A stretch of DNA of 64,000 bases from Streptomyces spinosisporus (GTDB lineage Bacteria > Actinomycetota > Actinomycetes > Streptomycetales > Streptomycetaceae), in contig NZ_JALDAX010000019.1 of NCBI RefSeq assembly GCF_022698145.1, forward strand, positions 101,071 to 165,070, given 5' to 3'. This document shows, piece after piece, positions 49,758 to 58,304 of the stretch (position 1 is the stretch's first letter; each line of letters starts with the position of its first letter). The position numbers and the translations under genes were made by a program. The notes under the pieces were generated by a model. It did no database searches. It was not told the DNA's origin and saw only the letters and a program-made list of their open reading frames with translations.

Positions 49758-51740
49758 TCAGTGACTCGCGTCAATCAAGCGGACGGGAAACGGCCGGATG
49801 CCGACACGTGGCGGGGCCGCGGTGTCCACGGAGGACGCCACGGTGTCCGCCGCGGTGGTAACCGTGCCCAACACGTCGGCCTGCAGGGTGTGTACGCCGG
49901 CGAGTGGTGTCTCGGACCGTGCGGAGGGTGCGGTGTCGTCGCCGACCTGGGCGAAGCGCACCTCGTACGACTCTCCTGCGGAACTGTCCGGCGGGAACTG
50001 GAAGTTGGGCGACTTCGGCGTGCTGCCGGGAGAGTCCTGACGCTCGGAGTGAGCGCCCTCGCGGGATCCACCGTTGCCGTCCCTGTCACCGTCCGCGTCA
50101 CCGTCCCCGGCGTCCAGCACCCACCGCTGCCCGACGGAACCGTCCCGCGCCATGACCACGACCCGCGCCGCTGCCGCGCCCGTACCGGGTGCGAGGAGGA
50201 GCCCGTCGCCGTCGCGCAGCAGGAGTTCGCCGCGGACGGTGAGGTCGTAACGCATCTCGCCGCCGTGCACCGGGCAGCCGACGAGCAGCACCGACGGCTC
50301 GGCGGCCGAGCCGGAGTCGAGACACAGGGCGGGGTCGGCGCCGCTGCGCAGCAGACCGTCGGCCTGGTACGACCATTGCTGGGAGGCGTCGGAGGAGCAG
50401 GCCGCCAGTACGGCCGCCGCGCCGGAAACGGCCTCGCCGCCGCCGATGTCGAGACAGCGGCCGGACGCCGGGTTGCGCAGTCTGCCGTGCCCGATCTCGA
50501 CGGGCCGCCCCACGGAGGCGGCCGACGGGGAGCCGTCGGCAGAGCTGCCGCTCGCGGAGGTGGCACCCGTGGAGATGCCGCCCGTGTAGCTGCCGTCCGC
50601 GGAGCTGCCGTCCGCGGAGCGCGACGGATGCTGCGAACTGCCGCCCTGCGCACCCCAGGTGGCCCCGGGGCCGGGAACGCCGTTGTCGTCGGTCCAGCCC
50701 TTGCTGACCAGAACGGTGGCGAGCAGGGCGAGGGCCGCCACACCGACGCCCACGGCGACCGCCGTGGTGTGCCTGCGCGACGGGCCCGGGCGGTGGCGTC
50801 CGATGCCGTCGGGCCGCAGGGGGCCGCGTCCGGCGGTCAGTGGCCTGCTGCCGCCGCGGCGGGGACGGGAGTCGAGATAGCGCCGGGCTCCCCAGCCGAG
50901 CACGGTCTCGGCGAGCAGTTCCTCGAGGCCGCCCTCGAAATGGCTGAGTTGTTCGGCGGCGTGACGGCAGTACCGGCATGCCATCAGATGCTGCTGGACA
51001 TCGGGGAGCAGGGCGCCGCCCCGGCGTATCGGAACGTCCAGGAGGCGGTTGTAGAAACGGCATTCCTTGCCGGGCGCGAGTTCCCCGTGGGCGCGTACAC
51101 AGCCCGCCCGGAATTGCTCGCGTGCCTGGTCCAGGGCGGCTCTCGCGGTGCCCGGATCCACCCCCAACAGACCAGCCGGTACGGATATGGGCTCCGCCTC
51201 CACCTCGGTGTGCCACAGCAGACATTGCGAGGCTCCCGGAAGGGCACCGAACGCCCGCTCCGCGAGGCGCCGCCTTTCCGGGGTCACGGACCGCGCGGCA
51301 CGCAGTCCGCGCCCTCCGGTCGGTTTGCGGAGTTCCGGCAGAAGAACGGAAATACCGTCATCCGCCGCCCACTCCTTGACCGTGTCGCGCACGGCGGTGA
51401 GGAGTTGTGGCCGCAGCGCGCCGTCGGCCGGCCGCCCGAGGACCCGCTGGAACGCGGCGGCCGCGGCCATGGACGCCGGATCCTCCCCGGACGCACAGCA
51501 GATGACGGCGTAGTCGAAGGCCGCGCGCCAGTGCCGGGCCAGCAGCAGCGCGGTCGCACGGCCGCTGTCGGGGCCCTCGGTCAGCCGTGCGAGGAGATCG
51601 CGGTCGGACTCGGTGGCGCCCGATCCCGGGCGTGGCGGGTACGGCGGTCGTGGGGGGTGAGGGGATTGCACTGAACCAATTCCTTCCGAGCCGCAGGACG
51701 GTGGAAAGCGCATCCGTGGGTCCGCTATGGGGCCGCTCAC
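49758..51740 (-). CDS. Sigma-like / zf-HC2 / membrane / RICIN-domain fusion protein
   Basis: 660 residues. N-terminal 1-230 resembles ECF sigma factors (DRDLLARLTEGPDSGRATALLLARHWRAAFDYAVI) but is divergent. Next is an anti-sigma-type zinc motif H251-x3-C255-x2-C258 (HLMACRYC), one membrane helix (about 325-346), a Ser/Gly linker, then a RICIN-type beta-trefoil about 412-545 (SGRCLDIGGGEAV... QQWSYQADGLLRS). So the carbohydrate-binding part is outside and the sigma-like part inside. It might sense sugars or cell wall. Start taken as the GTG at 51740; ATG at 51713 also possible. Divergent from galU. Confidence 0.82.
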   Translation of the reverse strand: MSGPIADPRMRFPPSCGSEGIGSVQSPHPPRPPYPPRPGSGATESDRDLLARLTEGPDSGRATALLLARHWRAAFDYAVICCASGEDPASMAAAAAFQRVLGRPADGALRPQLLTAVRDTVKEWAADDGISVLLPELRKPTGGRGLRAARSVTPERRRLAERAFGALPGASQCLLWHTEVEAEPISVPAGLLGVDPGTARAALDQAREQFRAGCVRAHGELAPGKECRFYNRLLDVPIRRGGALLPDVQQHLMACRYCRHAAEQLSHFEGGLEELLAETVLGWGARRYLDSRPRRGGSRPLTAGRGPLRPDGIGRHRPGPSRRHTTAVAVGVGVAALALLATVLVSKGWTDDNGVPGPGATWGAQGGSSQHPSRSADGSSADGSYTGGISTGATSASGSSADGSPSAASVGRPVEIGHGRLRNPASGRCLDIGGGEAVSGAAAVLAACSSDASQQWSYQADGLLRSGADPALCLDSGSAAEPSVLLVGCPVHGGEMRYDLTVRGELLLRDGDGLLLAPGTGAAAARVVVMARDGSVGQRWVLDAGDGDADGDRDGNGGSREGAHSERQDSPGSTPKSPNFQFPPDSSAGESYEVRFAQVGDDTAPSARSETPLAGVHTLQADVLGTVTTAADTVASSVDTAAPPRVGIRPFPVRLIDASH

Positions 51741-51933
51741 TTTCGCACAATTGACGCACAGGAAACAAGAAGTTCGAGTGACTCCTGTTCAAAAAGCGGA
51801 AACTTCAAATAAGTTACCGGCGGTACCCGCACCCGCATTCGAAATACACCGAATCTCCACCGCCCGCGTACCCACAGCGAGTTCCGAAGTTTCTCTCGGC
51901 CTGCTCTCATCGGCGTGCGCCAGCATGGGCCGC

Positions 51934-52881
51934 ATGACCTCCCCCCACTCCTCTGCCGGCACCCCCGCACGCGCCGTCCGCAAGGCGGTCGTCCCGGCCG
52001 CCGGACTCGGCACACGTTTCCTGCCCGCGACCAAGGCAACTCCCAAGGAAATGCTGCCGGTCGTCGACAAGCCGGCCATCCAGTACGTCGTCGAGGAGGC
52101 GGCCGCGGCCGGTCTCGACGACATCCTCATGGTCACCGGCCGCCACAAGCGCGCCATCGAGGACCACTTCGACAGCGCCTTCGAACTGGAGCAGGCGCTC
52201 GCGGCCAAGGGAGACGCCGTACGCCTGGACGCCGTGCGCGACCCTGCCCGGCTGGCCGGCATCCACCACATCCGCCAGGGCGAGCCCCTCGGCCTCGGGC
52301 ACGCGGTCCTGTGCGCCCGCCGCCACGTCGGCGACCAGCCCTTCGCGGTCCTGCTCGGCGACGACCTGATCGACCCGCGCGAGACACTGCTGAGCCGGAT
52401 GCTCGACGTGCGCGACCGCCACGGGGGCAGCGTGATCGCCCTCATGAAGGTCGCGCCGGAGCAGATCCATCTCTACGGCTGCGCGGCCGTGGAGACCACC
52501 GGCGAGGACGATGTCGTCCGGGTCACCGGTCTGGTGGAGAAGCCGTCGCGCCGGGACGCACCGAGCAGTTACGCGGTCATCGGGCGCTACGTCCTCGAAC
52601 CGGCCGTCTTCGACACCCTGGAGCGCACCCCGCCCGGCCGGGGCGGCGAGATCCAACTCACCGACGCCCTACGGGAACTGGCCACGAGCGGCACGGTGCA
52701 CGGCGTCGTCTTCGACGGACTGCGCTACGACACCGGCGACAAGGCCGACTATCTGCGCACGGTGGTCCGCCTCGCCTGCGACCGGGACGACCTCGGCCCC
52801 GAATTCGTCGCCTGGCTCAAGGAGTTCGTGGCCGCACTGGACGGCGGCACCGTCGGCGAACACAGCCGACCGGCGGCCTGA
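51934..52881 (+). CDS. galU: UTP-glucose-1-phosphate uridylyltransferase
   Basis: 315 residues. GalU signature KAVVPAAGLGTRFLPATKATPKEMLPVVDKPAIQYVVEEA, then DDILMVTGRHKRAIEDHFD and QGEPLGLGHAVLCARRHVGDQPFAVLLGDD. Makes UDP-glucose from UTP and glucose-1-phosphate for glycans and cell-wall sugars. ATG 51934 chosen (51925 also in frame). The 190-nt gap to the divergent RICIN protein gene is AT-richer than its surroundings and holds both promoters. A hairpin with T-tract follows. Confidence 0.93.
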   Translation: MTSPHSSAGTPARAVRKAVVPAAGLGTRFLPATKATPKEMLPVVDKPAIQYVVEEAAAAGLDDILMVTGRHKRAIEDHFDSAFELEQALAAKGDAVRLDAVRDPARLAGIHHIRQGEPLGLGHAVLCARRHVGDQPFAVLLGDDLIDPRETLLSRMLDVRDRHGGSVIALMKVAPEQIHLYGCAAVETTGEDDVVRVTGLVEKPSRRDAPSSYAVIGRYVLEPAVFDTLERTPPGRGGEIQLTDALRELATSGTVHGVVFDGLRYDTGDKADYLRTVVRLACDRDDLGPEFVAWLKEFVAALDGGTVGEHSRPAA

Positions 52882-52891
52882 TGGCCCACCG

Positions 52892-52924
52892 AAGGCCCGG
52901 GAACACCGCACACCCCCGGGCCTT
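52892..52924. terminator. Bidirectional terminator after galU
   Basis: A perfect 10-bp stem, AAGGCCCGGG (52892-52901) with its complement at 52915-52924, 13-nt loop, then TT. It lies between convergent galU and the thioesterase gene and has AA and TT on both sides. Confidence 0.88.
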
Positions 52925-52942
52925 TTGCACGCGCCGGGGCGC

Positions 52943-53395
52943 TCAGCCGTTGGGGCGCAGCGTCCACACGACGGTCATCTCGCCGGTGACGGCGTCGTCC
53001 GCGCGCCGGATCTCGATCGACACCGGGAACTCGGGGCGCTCCCCCGCGTCCAGCTCCGCGACGACGTCGGCGGCGGGACGGCCCAGGGTGGCGGTGGCGG
53101 TGACGGCACCCATCGCCAGCTTCTTGTACGCGATCTCGGCGCTCACCGCGAGCGGCACGGCCCGCGCGAGCTGCTCCCCGAACGCGGCCAGCACGATCGC
53201 CCCGCTCGCGGACTCCCCGAGCGTGAACATCGCGCCGGCGTGCGGCCCGCCCACATGGTTGTGGTACTCGCTCTGGTCCGGCAGGGCCACGACGGCCTTC
53301 TCCGGCGTGGTCTCCAGGAACTCGAGGTTCAGGGTCCGGGCCATCGGCACGGTCGCGGCGAGCATCTCGCCGATCGACATCTGGTCTGCGCTCAT
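52943..53395 (-). CDS. DUF4442-type hotdog thioesterase
   Basis: 150 residues. Hotdog fold, PaaI/DUF4442-type: HNHVGGPHAGAMFTLGESASGAIVLAAFGEQLARAVPLAVSAEIAYKK. The HAGAMFTLGE helix is the usual active-site region. Probably hydrolyses an acyl- or aroyl-CoA; substrate unknown. Convergent with galU; divergent from the MWPGQQ proteins. Confidence 0.85.
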   Translation of the reverse strand: MSADQMSIGEMLAATVPMARTLNLEFLETTPEKAVVALPDQSEYHNHVGGPHAGAMFTLGESASGAIVLAAFGEQLARAVPLAVSAEIAYKKLAMGAVTATATLGRPAADVVAELDAGERPEFPVSIEIRRADDAVTGEMTVVWTLRPNG

Positions 53396-53465
53396 GAGGG
53401 GAGGTTACCCATGAGTAGCCTCCACTGACCAGACGTGTTCGATGATCGTCGTATCGTTACGACCC

Positions 53466-54392
53466 ATGTGGCCAGGACAGCAGTCGCCGGGGGACGGTCA
53501 GCAACCGCAGCAGCCGGCCCAGGGCAACCCGTACCAGCAGCCCGGATACCAGCAGCCGAACCCGTACGCCGCCCAGCCGCCGACCGTCGCGGCCCCGGCG
53601 CCCCGGCCGCCGGGCGGCGGCCGCACCAAGGTGATTGCCATCACAACAGCAGCCGTCGTCGTGGTGGCCGCCGCGGTGACCGGGGCCGTGGTGCTGGGCG
53701 GCGGCAGCGACGACGGGGCCGATCCGGGGCCGACCGCGACCTCGGCATCACCCACCTCGTCGACCGACCCGCGGAGCGGCGACGCACCGAAGCCCACCGT
53801 CGCCGGCTGGCAGGTCGTGGTGAACCCCGACGCGGGCATCGCCTTCGACGTACCGGCCAACTGGGCCCTGCAGTCGCCGGGTTGGGTGTCGTACGTCGCG
53901 GAGGACGACGATCCCGAGGACAAGCCGCTCGTCGCCATGAAGGCGCCCGCCCTCCTCAAGGAGAAGTGGTGCACCTCCGACGACGACAAGGACGGCCAGG
54001 TCGACAACACGCCCCTGGCCAGCGTCGGCACACGGAAGAACAACGGGGCCAGGAGCACCGAGGAGGCGGCCCGCTCGGACGCGGCGGCCTGGGTCTACGG
54101 CGCGTACGCCCAGCCCGACCACAAGAAGGTCACCACCGGTCCGGTCACGGCCTTCACCACCGCTTCCGGCCTGGTCGGCAGCGTCGCCACCTCGCGGTCG
54201 GCCGGGGTGACGAAAGCGCACAAGTGCGACTCCGACGGCAAGGCGACGACCTTCGCCTTCAAGAACGGCGAGGGCGACTTCGCGTCCTGGTCGTTCGTCG
54301 GCGCGAGGGGGGTCGGCGAGGAGGTCCCGGACGCGACGGTCAGGAAAATCCTGGGCACCGTACGTCTGTACACGCCTCCCGAGGAATCCTGA
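53466..54392 (+). CDS. Pro/Gln-rich membrane-anchored protein, first of two paralogues
   Basis: 308 residues. N-terminus MWPGQQSPGDGQQPQQPAQG is Pro/Gln/Tyr-rich (QQPGYQQPNPY) and cytoplasmic, one membrane helix about 55-77 (VIAITTAAVVVVAAAVTGAVVLG), then an exported domain with GWQVVVNPDAGIAFDVPANW, a cysteine in KWCTSDDDKDG and a second in HKCDSDGK that could pair. Function unknown. ATG 53466 has no ribosome site; a TATCGT box ends 8 nt before it, so a leaderless transcript is likely. Followed by a paralogue with the same first six residues. Confidence 0.85.
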   Translation: MWPGQQSPGDGQQPQQPAQGNPYQQPGYQQPNPYAAQPPTVAAPAPRPPGGGRTKVIAITTAAVVVVAAAVTGAVVLGGGSDDGADPGPTATSASPTSSTDPRSGDAPKPTVAGWQVVVNPDAGIAFDVPANWALQSPGWVSYVAEDDDPEDKPLVAMKAPALLKEKWCTSDDDKDGQVDNTPLASVGTRKNNGARSTEEAARSDAAAWVYGAYAQPDHKKVTTGPVTAFTTASGLVGSVATSRSAGVTKAHKCDSDGKATTFAFKNGEGDFASWSFVGARGVGEEVPDATVRKILGTVRLYTPPEES

Positions 54393-54467
54393 GGGCCCTG
54401 TTTTGCTACGGCCTCGACGAGCCACAGTGACCGAATCGTGTCCGGGACGGCACTAGGGTGGCTCTTC

Positions 54468-55520
54468 ATGTGGCCAGGACAGCAGCCGCCCGGGGGCGAG
54501 CAGAATCCGCAGGGGCAGAACCCCTCTGCGCAGAACAACCCGTACCAGCAGCCGGGGTACCAGCAGCCGAATCCGTATCAGCAGCCCGGGTACCAGCAGC
54601 CCAACACCTATGGGCAGCAGCCGCAGTGGGGCCCGCCCGGCGCGCCGGGCACCCCGCAGCCTCCGACCGGGGCCGGCGGCAGCGGTGGCGGTGGCGGCAA
54701 CCGGACGAAGCTGGTGGCGATCGTGGCGGCCACGGCCGTGGTCGTGGCGGCGGGTGTCACCGGCTTCCTGGTGCTCGGCGGCGACAACGACGACAAGGCG
54801 GACGGCGGCTCGGGCAAGAAGGTCCGGCAGTCGCCTCCCGCGTCGTCCGAGGCGAGCGCCTCGGCGTCCGGTTCGGACGACAACCCGCGTGGCGGCGAGG
54901 GCCTGAAGGCGACCATTCCGGGCTGGAAGGTCGTCGTGAACCCCAAGTGGGGCACCGCGTTCGACGTACCGGCGGACTGGGAGATCGAGTCCCCCGGTAC
55001 GACCATCGGCTTCGAGGACGACAGCAAGGACCCGGGCAGCAAGCCGCTCATCGTGATGTCCGCACCGGCCTACTACAAGTCCAAGTGGTGCACCTCGGAC
55101 GCCAACAAGGACGGCACGTCGGACGACACGGCGCTCGCCGCCGTGGGCACCAAGGGCGCGGACGGTGCGAAGAGCACCGACGAGGTCGCCGTGAACCAGG
55201 TGCCGTGGTGGGTCTTCGGTGGCTACACCCAGCCGGACAAGAAGAGCCTCACCTTCGACAAGAAGGCCAAGAAGTACACGACGGCCGCCGGCATCACGGG
55301 CAGCTACGCCTGGGCCCGCTCGCACAACAGCCCGCAGATCGGCAAGTCGAAGTGCGCGAGCGACGGCAAGGCCATCTCGTTCGGCTTCAAGAACTCCGCG
55401 GGCGACTTCGTGGCCTGGAATCTCTACGGCGCGACCGGCGTCAAGGGTGAGGTCCCGGACAAGACGATCATGAAGATCCTGAGCACCGTACGGCTGTCCG
55501 GCGAGCCGACCGGCGGCTGA
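54468..55520 (+). CDS. Pro/Gln-rich membrane-anchored protein, second paralogue
   Basis: 350 residues. Same plan as its neighbour: MWPGQQPPGG, repeated YQQPGYQQPNPY, Gly-rich linker, membrane helix about 81-104, then the exported domain (GWKVVVNPKWGTAFDVPADW, KWCTSDANKDG, SKCASDGK). Clear tandem duplication, with more QQPGY repeats and a longer linker. A TAGGGT box (54454-54459) again ends 8 nt before the ATG, with no ribosome site, so each copy probably has its own leaderless promoter. Function unknown; such proteins are common in Streptomyces. Confidence 0.85.
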   Translation: MWPGQQPPGGEQNPQGQNPSAQNNPYQQPGYQQPNPYQQPGYQQPNTYGQQPQWGPPGAPGTPQPPTGAGGSGGGGGNRTKLVAIVAATAVVVAAGVTGFLVLGGDNDDKADGGSGKKVRQSPPASSEASASASGSDDNPRGGEGLKATIPGWKVVVNPKWGTAFDVPADWEIESPGTTIGFEDDSKDPGSKPLIVMSAPAYYKSKWCTSDANKDGTSDDTALAAVGTKGADGAKSTDEVAVNQVPWWVFGGYTQPDKKSLTFDKKAKKYTTAAGITGSYAWARSHNSPQIGKSKCASDGKAISFGFKNSAGDFVAWNLYGATGVKGEVPDKTIMKILSTVRLSGEPTGG

Positions 55521-55591
55521 GTTGTCGGTCTGCCCCGGGGCGGGGCCTTATCGGTTTGTCCTGGGGCGGGGTCGCTGGCCATAGTTCGGAA

Positions 55592-56911
55592 GTGACCAAA
55601 CACTCCGCCTCCGCTCCCGGCCGGTCGCGTCCCGCGTGGGCGGGACGCAACTACGGCCTGTTGACCGCCGCCGCCGTGATCACCGGCCTCGGTGGCAACG
55701 GCGCACTGATCGCCGCCGCGTTCGCCGTGCTGGACGCGGGCGGCGACGGCGGGGACGTGGGTCTGGTGGCCGCCTCCCGCACGCTGCCGCTCGTGGTGTT
55801 CCTGCTGATCGGCGGAGCGGTGGCGGACCGGCTGCCGCGGCATCGGGTGATGGTCGCGGCCAACGCCCTCAACTGCCTGTCGCAGGCCGCCTTCGCGGTC
55901 CTCGTCCTCACCGGGCACCCGCAGCTGTGGCAGATGATGCTGCTGACCGCGCTCGGCGGCACCGGTCAGGCGTTCTTCGGCCCGGCGGCCGAGGGCATGC
56001 TGATGTCGTCGGTCCAGGGGGAGCAGGCGAGCCGCGCCTTCGCGGTGTTCCGGATGGCGATGCAGGGGGCCGGTCTGGGCGGCGCCGCGCTCGGCGGTGC
56101 CATGGTCGCCCTGGTCGGGCCCGGCTGGGTGCTCGCGGCGGACGCGGCGGCGTTCGCGGTCGCCGGGGCGCTGCGGTCCTTCATCGACGTCAGCCATGTT
56201 CCGGCGCGCGCGCCCGGTGGTGGGCTGCTCGCCGATCTCCGGGACGGGTGGCGGGAGTTCACCGGCCGTCCGTGGCTGTGGGGCATCGTCGTCCAGTTCT
56301 CGATCGCCAACGCCGTGGTGGGCGCCGCGGACGCCGTCTACGGCCCGCTCGTCGCCCGCGACGACCTGGGAGGAGCCGGACCGTGGGGCCTGGCTCTCGC
56401 GTTCTTCGGCGCGGGCACCGTCTGCGGCGCCCTGCTGATGACCCGCTGGAAACCGCGCCGCCTCCTCCTCGCGGGCACCCTGTGCGTCTTCCCGATGGCC
56501 CTGCCCTCCGCGGCACTCGCCGTCCCGGTCCCCGTGGGCGTGCTGTGCGCGGTGATGCTGTTGTCGGGCACTTTGGTCGAGGTGTTCGGGGTGTCGTGGA
56601 TGACGGCCCTCCACCAGGAGATACCGGAGGACAAGCTCTCCCGGGTCTCCGCCTACGACTGGTTCGGCTCGATCGCCCTGGTGCCCTTGGCGACGGCTCT
56701 GGCGGGCCCCTCGGAGGACGCCTTCGGCCGCACGGCCTCCTTGTGGGGCTGCTCCGCCCTGGTCGTCCTGGTCACGGCCGCGGTCCTGTGCGTCCCGGAC
56801 GTACGCAACCTCCGCCGAACCACCAGACCGATCCTGAACCACACACCACCGCCCACAGAGGACCCGGCAACCCCCGAACACCGGGAACGCCCCGTCGCCG
56901 GGCCTGGGTAA
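55592..56911 (+). CDS. MFS transporter (enterobactin-exporter-like)
   Basis: 439 residues, 12 membrane helices. The MFS motif A-like loop reads GGAVADRLPRHRVMVAANALN after helix 2, and a proton-type motif (AMQGAGLGGAALGGAMVA) is present. Resembles EntS-like and antibiotic-type exporters. GTG at 55592 lacks a ribosome site and may be leaderless. Upstream a 20-nt direct repeat (55526 and 55552; CGGTyTGyCCyGGGGCGGGG) occurs. The C-terminus (TPPPTEDPATPEHRERP) is disordered. Confidence 0.85.
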   Translation: MTKHSASAPGRSRPAWAGRNYGLLTAAAVITGLGGNGALIAAAFAVLDAGGDGGDVGLVAASRTLPLVVFLLIGGAVADRLPRHRVMVAANALNCLSQAAFAVLVLTGHPQLWQMMLLTALGGTGQAFFGPAAEGMLMSSVQGEQASRAFAVFRMAMQGAGLGGAALGGAMVALVGPGWVLAADAAAFAVAGALRSFIDVSHVPARAPGGGLLADLRDGWREFTGRPWLWGIVVQFSIANAVVGAADAVYGPLVARDDLGGAGPWGLALAFFGAGTVCGALLMTRWKPRRLLLAGTLCVFPMALPSAALAVPVPVGVLCAVMLLSGTLVEVFGVSWMTALHQEIPEDKLSRVSAYDWFGSIALVPLATALAGPSEDAFGRTASLWGCSALVVLVTAAVLCVPDVRNLRRTTRPILNHTPPPTEDPATPEHRERPVAGPG

Positions 56912-57355
56912 CCGCACGTACCCCACAGCCCCGCACCGGCTACGCCCCCGACGACGAACCGCCGCATCTCGCCGCCCACAACCGACCCGAACACCCCGCC
57001 CGGCGGCCCCGGCGACGAACCCGCGCCCTCGTCCCGCACCGGTTACGCGTCGGCGACCAACCTTCGAACCCCGCCCCCGTCAACTGGCACCCCTCCGGCC
57101 CGTCGGCACCGGCGACGCCACCGCATCCGCATCCCGCACCAGCTGCGCCCCGAACGAACCCCGGGGGCCCGCTCCTTGGGCCAAGACCGAACGCCCCACC
57201 CGGCGGCTCCGGCGACGGACCCGCCTCCTCGTCCCACACCGGCTGCGCGTCGGCGACAAACCTCTGGACCCCGCCCCCCAACCGGACACCAAGCCCCCGC
57301 CCGGACACCCCAACAGCCGCGCCCCCGACGACCAACCCCCAAATCAGAGCCCCCC
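56912..57355. other. 444-nt spacer without a gene, degenerate repeats
   Basis: No gene is supported; the open frames here are Pro/Arg-rich products of the repeat described separately. No promoter or hairpin stands out. Confidence 0.7.
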
Positions 57356-57430
57356 TCAACCAACCCCAAACGCCCCACCCGGCGGCTCCGGTGACGGAAC
57401 CGCCTCCTCGTCTCGTACCGGGTGCGCCCC
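56990..57430. repeat. Degenerate ~185-190-nt tandem repeat overlapping a gene's 3' end
   Basis: A block with CGAACrCCCCrCCCGGCGGC then CCGGCGACGrACCCGC recurs at about 56992, 57182 and 57366, spaced 190 and 184 nt. On the minus strand each copy can encode VRDEEAVPSPEPPGGAFG-like sequence. The copy at 57366 is the coded end of the spermidine-synthase-like gene, so the gene's end seems to have been duplicated outward into the spacer. Confidence 0.7.
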
Positions 57431-58201
57431 CGCGGTGAGTTCGCGGATTCTCGGGCCGTGTTCGACTCGGGCCGGGAAGGTGTCGGAGGCGGTGAGGCGG
57501 GCCAGGGTGGGGGTGTCGAGGGGGTGGTGGGCGGCGGCGAGGACTGCGTTGCCGAAGCGGCGGCCGCGTAGGACGGCTGGTTCTGCGATGAGGACGAGTT
57601 CCTCGAACACCGCGGCGAAGGTGGCGAGTTGGGAGCGCAGGAAGGTGAAGGGCGTGGCGTCGGCGAGGTTGGCCAGGTAGACCCCTCCCTCGCGCAGCAC
57701 GCGTGCGGCCTCGCGGGCGTAGGCGAGTGAGGTGAGGTGTGCGGGGACGCGGGAGCCGCCGAAGACGTCGGCGACGAGCACGTCGGCGGAGTCGGCCGGG
57801 GCCGCTTCCAGCCAGGCGCGCGCGTCGGCGGTGTGCAGGGTGATGCCGGCGTCCGGTGGGAGCGGAAGGTGCTCCACGACCAGGTCGAGAAGGGCGCGGT
57901 CCGCCTCGACGACGTCCTGCCGCGAGCCGGGCCGGGTCGCGGCCAGGTAGCGGGGAAGGGTGAGCGCTCCCCCGCCGAGGTGCAGCACGTCCATCGGCAC
58001 CCCCGGCGCCGCCACCGTGTCCAGGACATGCCCGAGCCGCCGCGCGTACTCGAACTCCAGGTGCTCCGGCGCGTCCAGGTCCACGTAGGACTGGGGCGCC
58101 CCGTCGACCGTCAGCAGCCAGGCCCGCGCCCGGTCGACGTCGGGCATCAGCTTGGCGGTCCCGTGATCGACGTCGCGGGTCACGGGTATGGGCTCGTCCA
58201 C
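57356..58201 (-). CDS. Spermidine-synthase-like methyltransferase-fold protein
   Basis: 281 residues. Rossmann-like core with VLHLGGGALTLPRYLAATRPGS, DVVEADRALLDLVVEHLPL, TLHTADARAWLEAAPADSADVLVADVFGG and LREGGVYLANL, as in the spermine/spermidine-synthase-like group; the residues for polyamine binding are not clear, so the substrate may differ. GTG 58201 is taken as start. The last about 25 residues (VRDEEAVPSPEPPGGAFGVG) come from a degenerate repeat and are not family sequence. Confidence 0.8.
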   Translation of the reverse strand: MDEPIPVTRDVDHGTAKLMPDVDRARAWLLTVDGAPQSYVDLDAPEHLEFEYARRLGHVLDTVAAPGVPMDVLHLGGGALTLPRYLAATRPGSRQDVVEADRALLDLVVEHLPLPPDAGITLHTADARAWLEAAPADSADVLVADVFGGSRVPAHLTSLAYAREAARVLREGGVYLANLADATPFTFLRSQLATFAAVFEELVLIAEPAVLRGRRFGNAVLAAAHHPLDTPTLARLTASDTFPARVEHGPRIRELTAGAHPVRDEEAVPSPEPPGGAFGVG

Positions 58202-58304
58202 GGCTCCATTGTGCCGGGAGCGGGAGGCGGAGCAGACGGTTCCGCCTCCATCACCGGCCCGGGCACGCGGCGCCCGCCCCCGAAGCGGCGGGCGCCGCAC
58301 ACGG

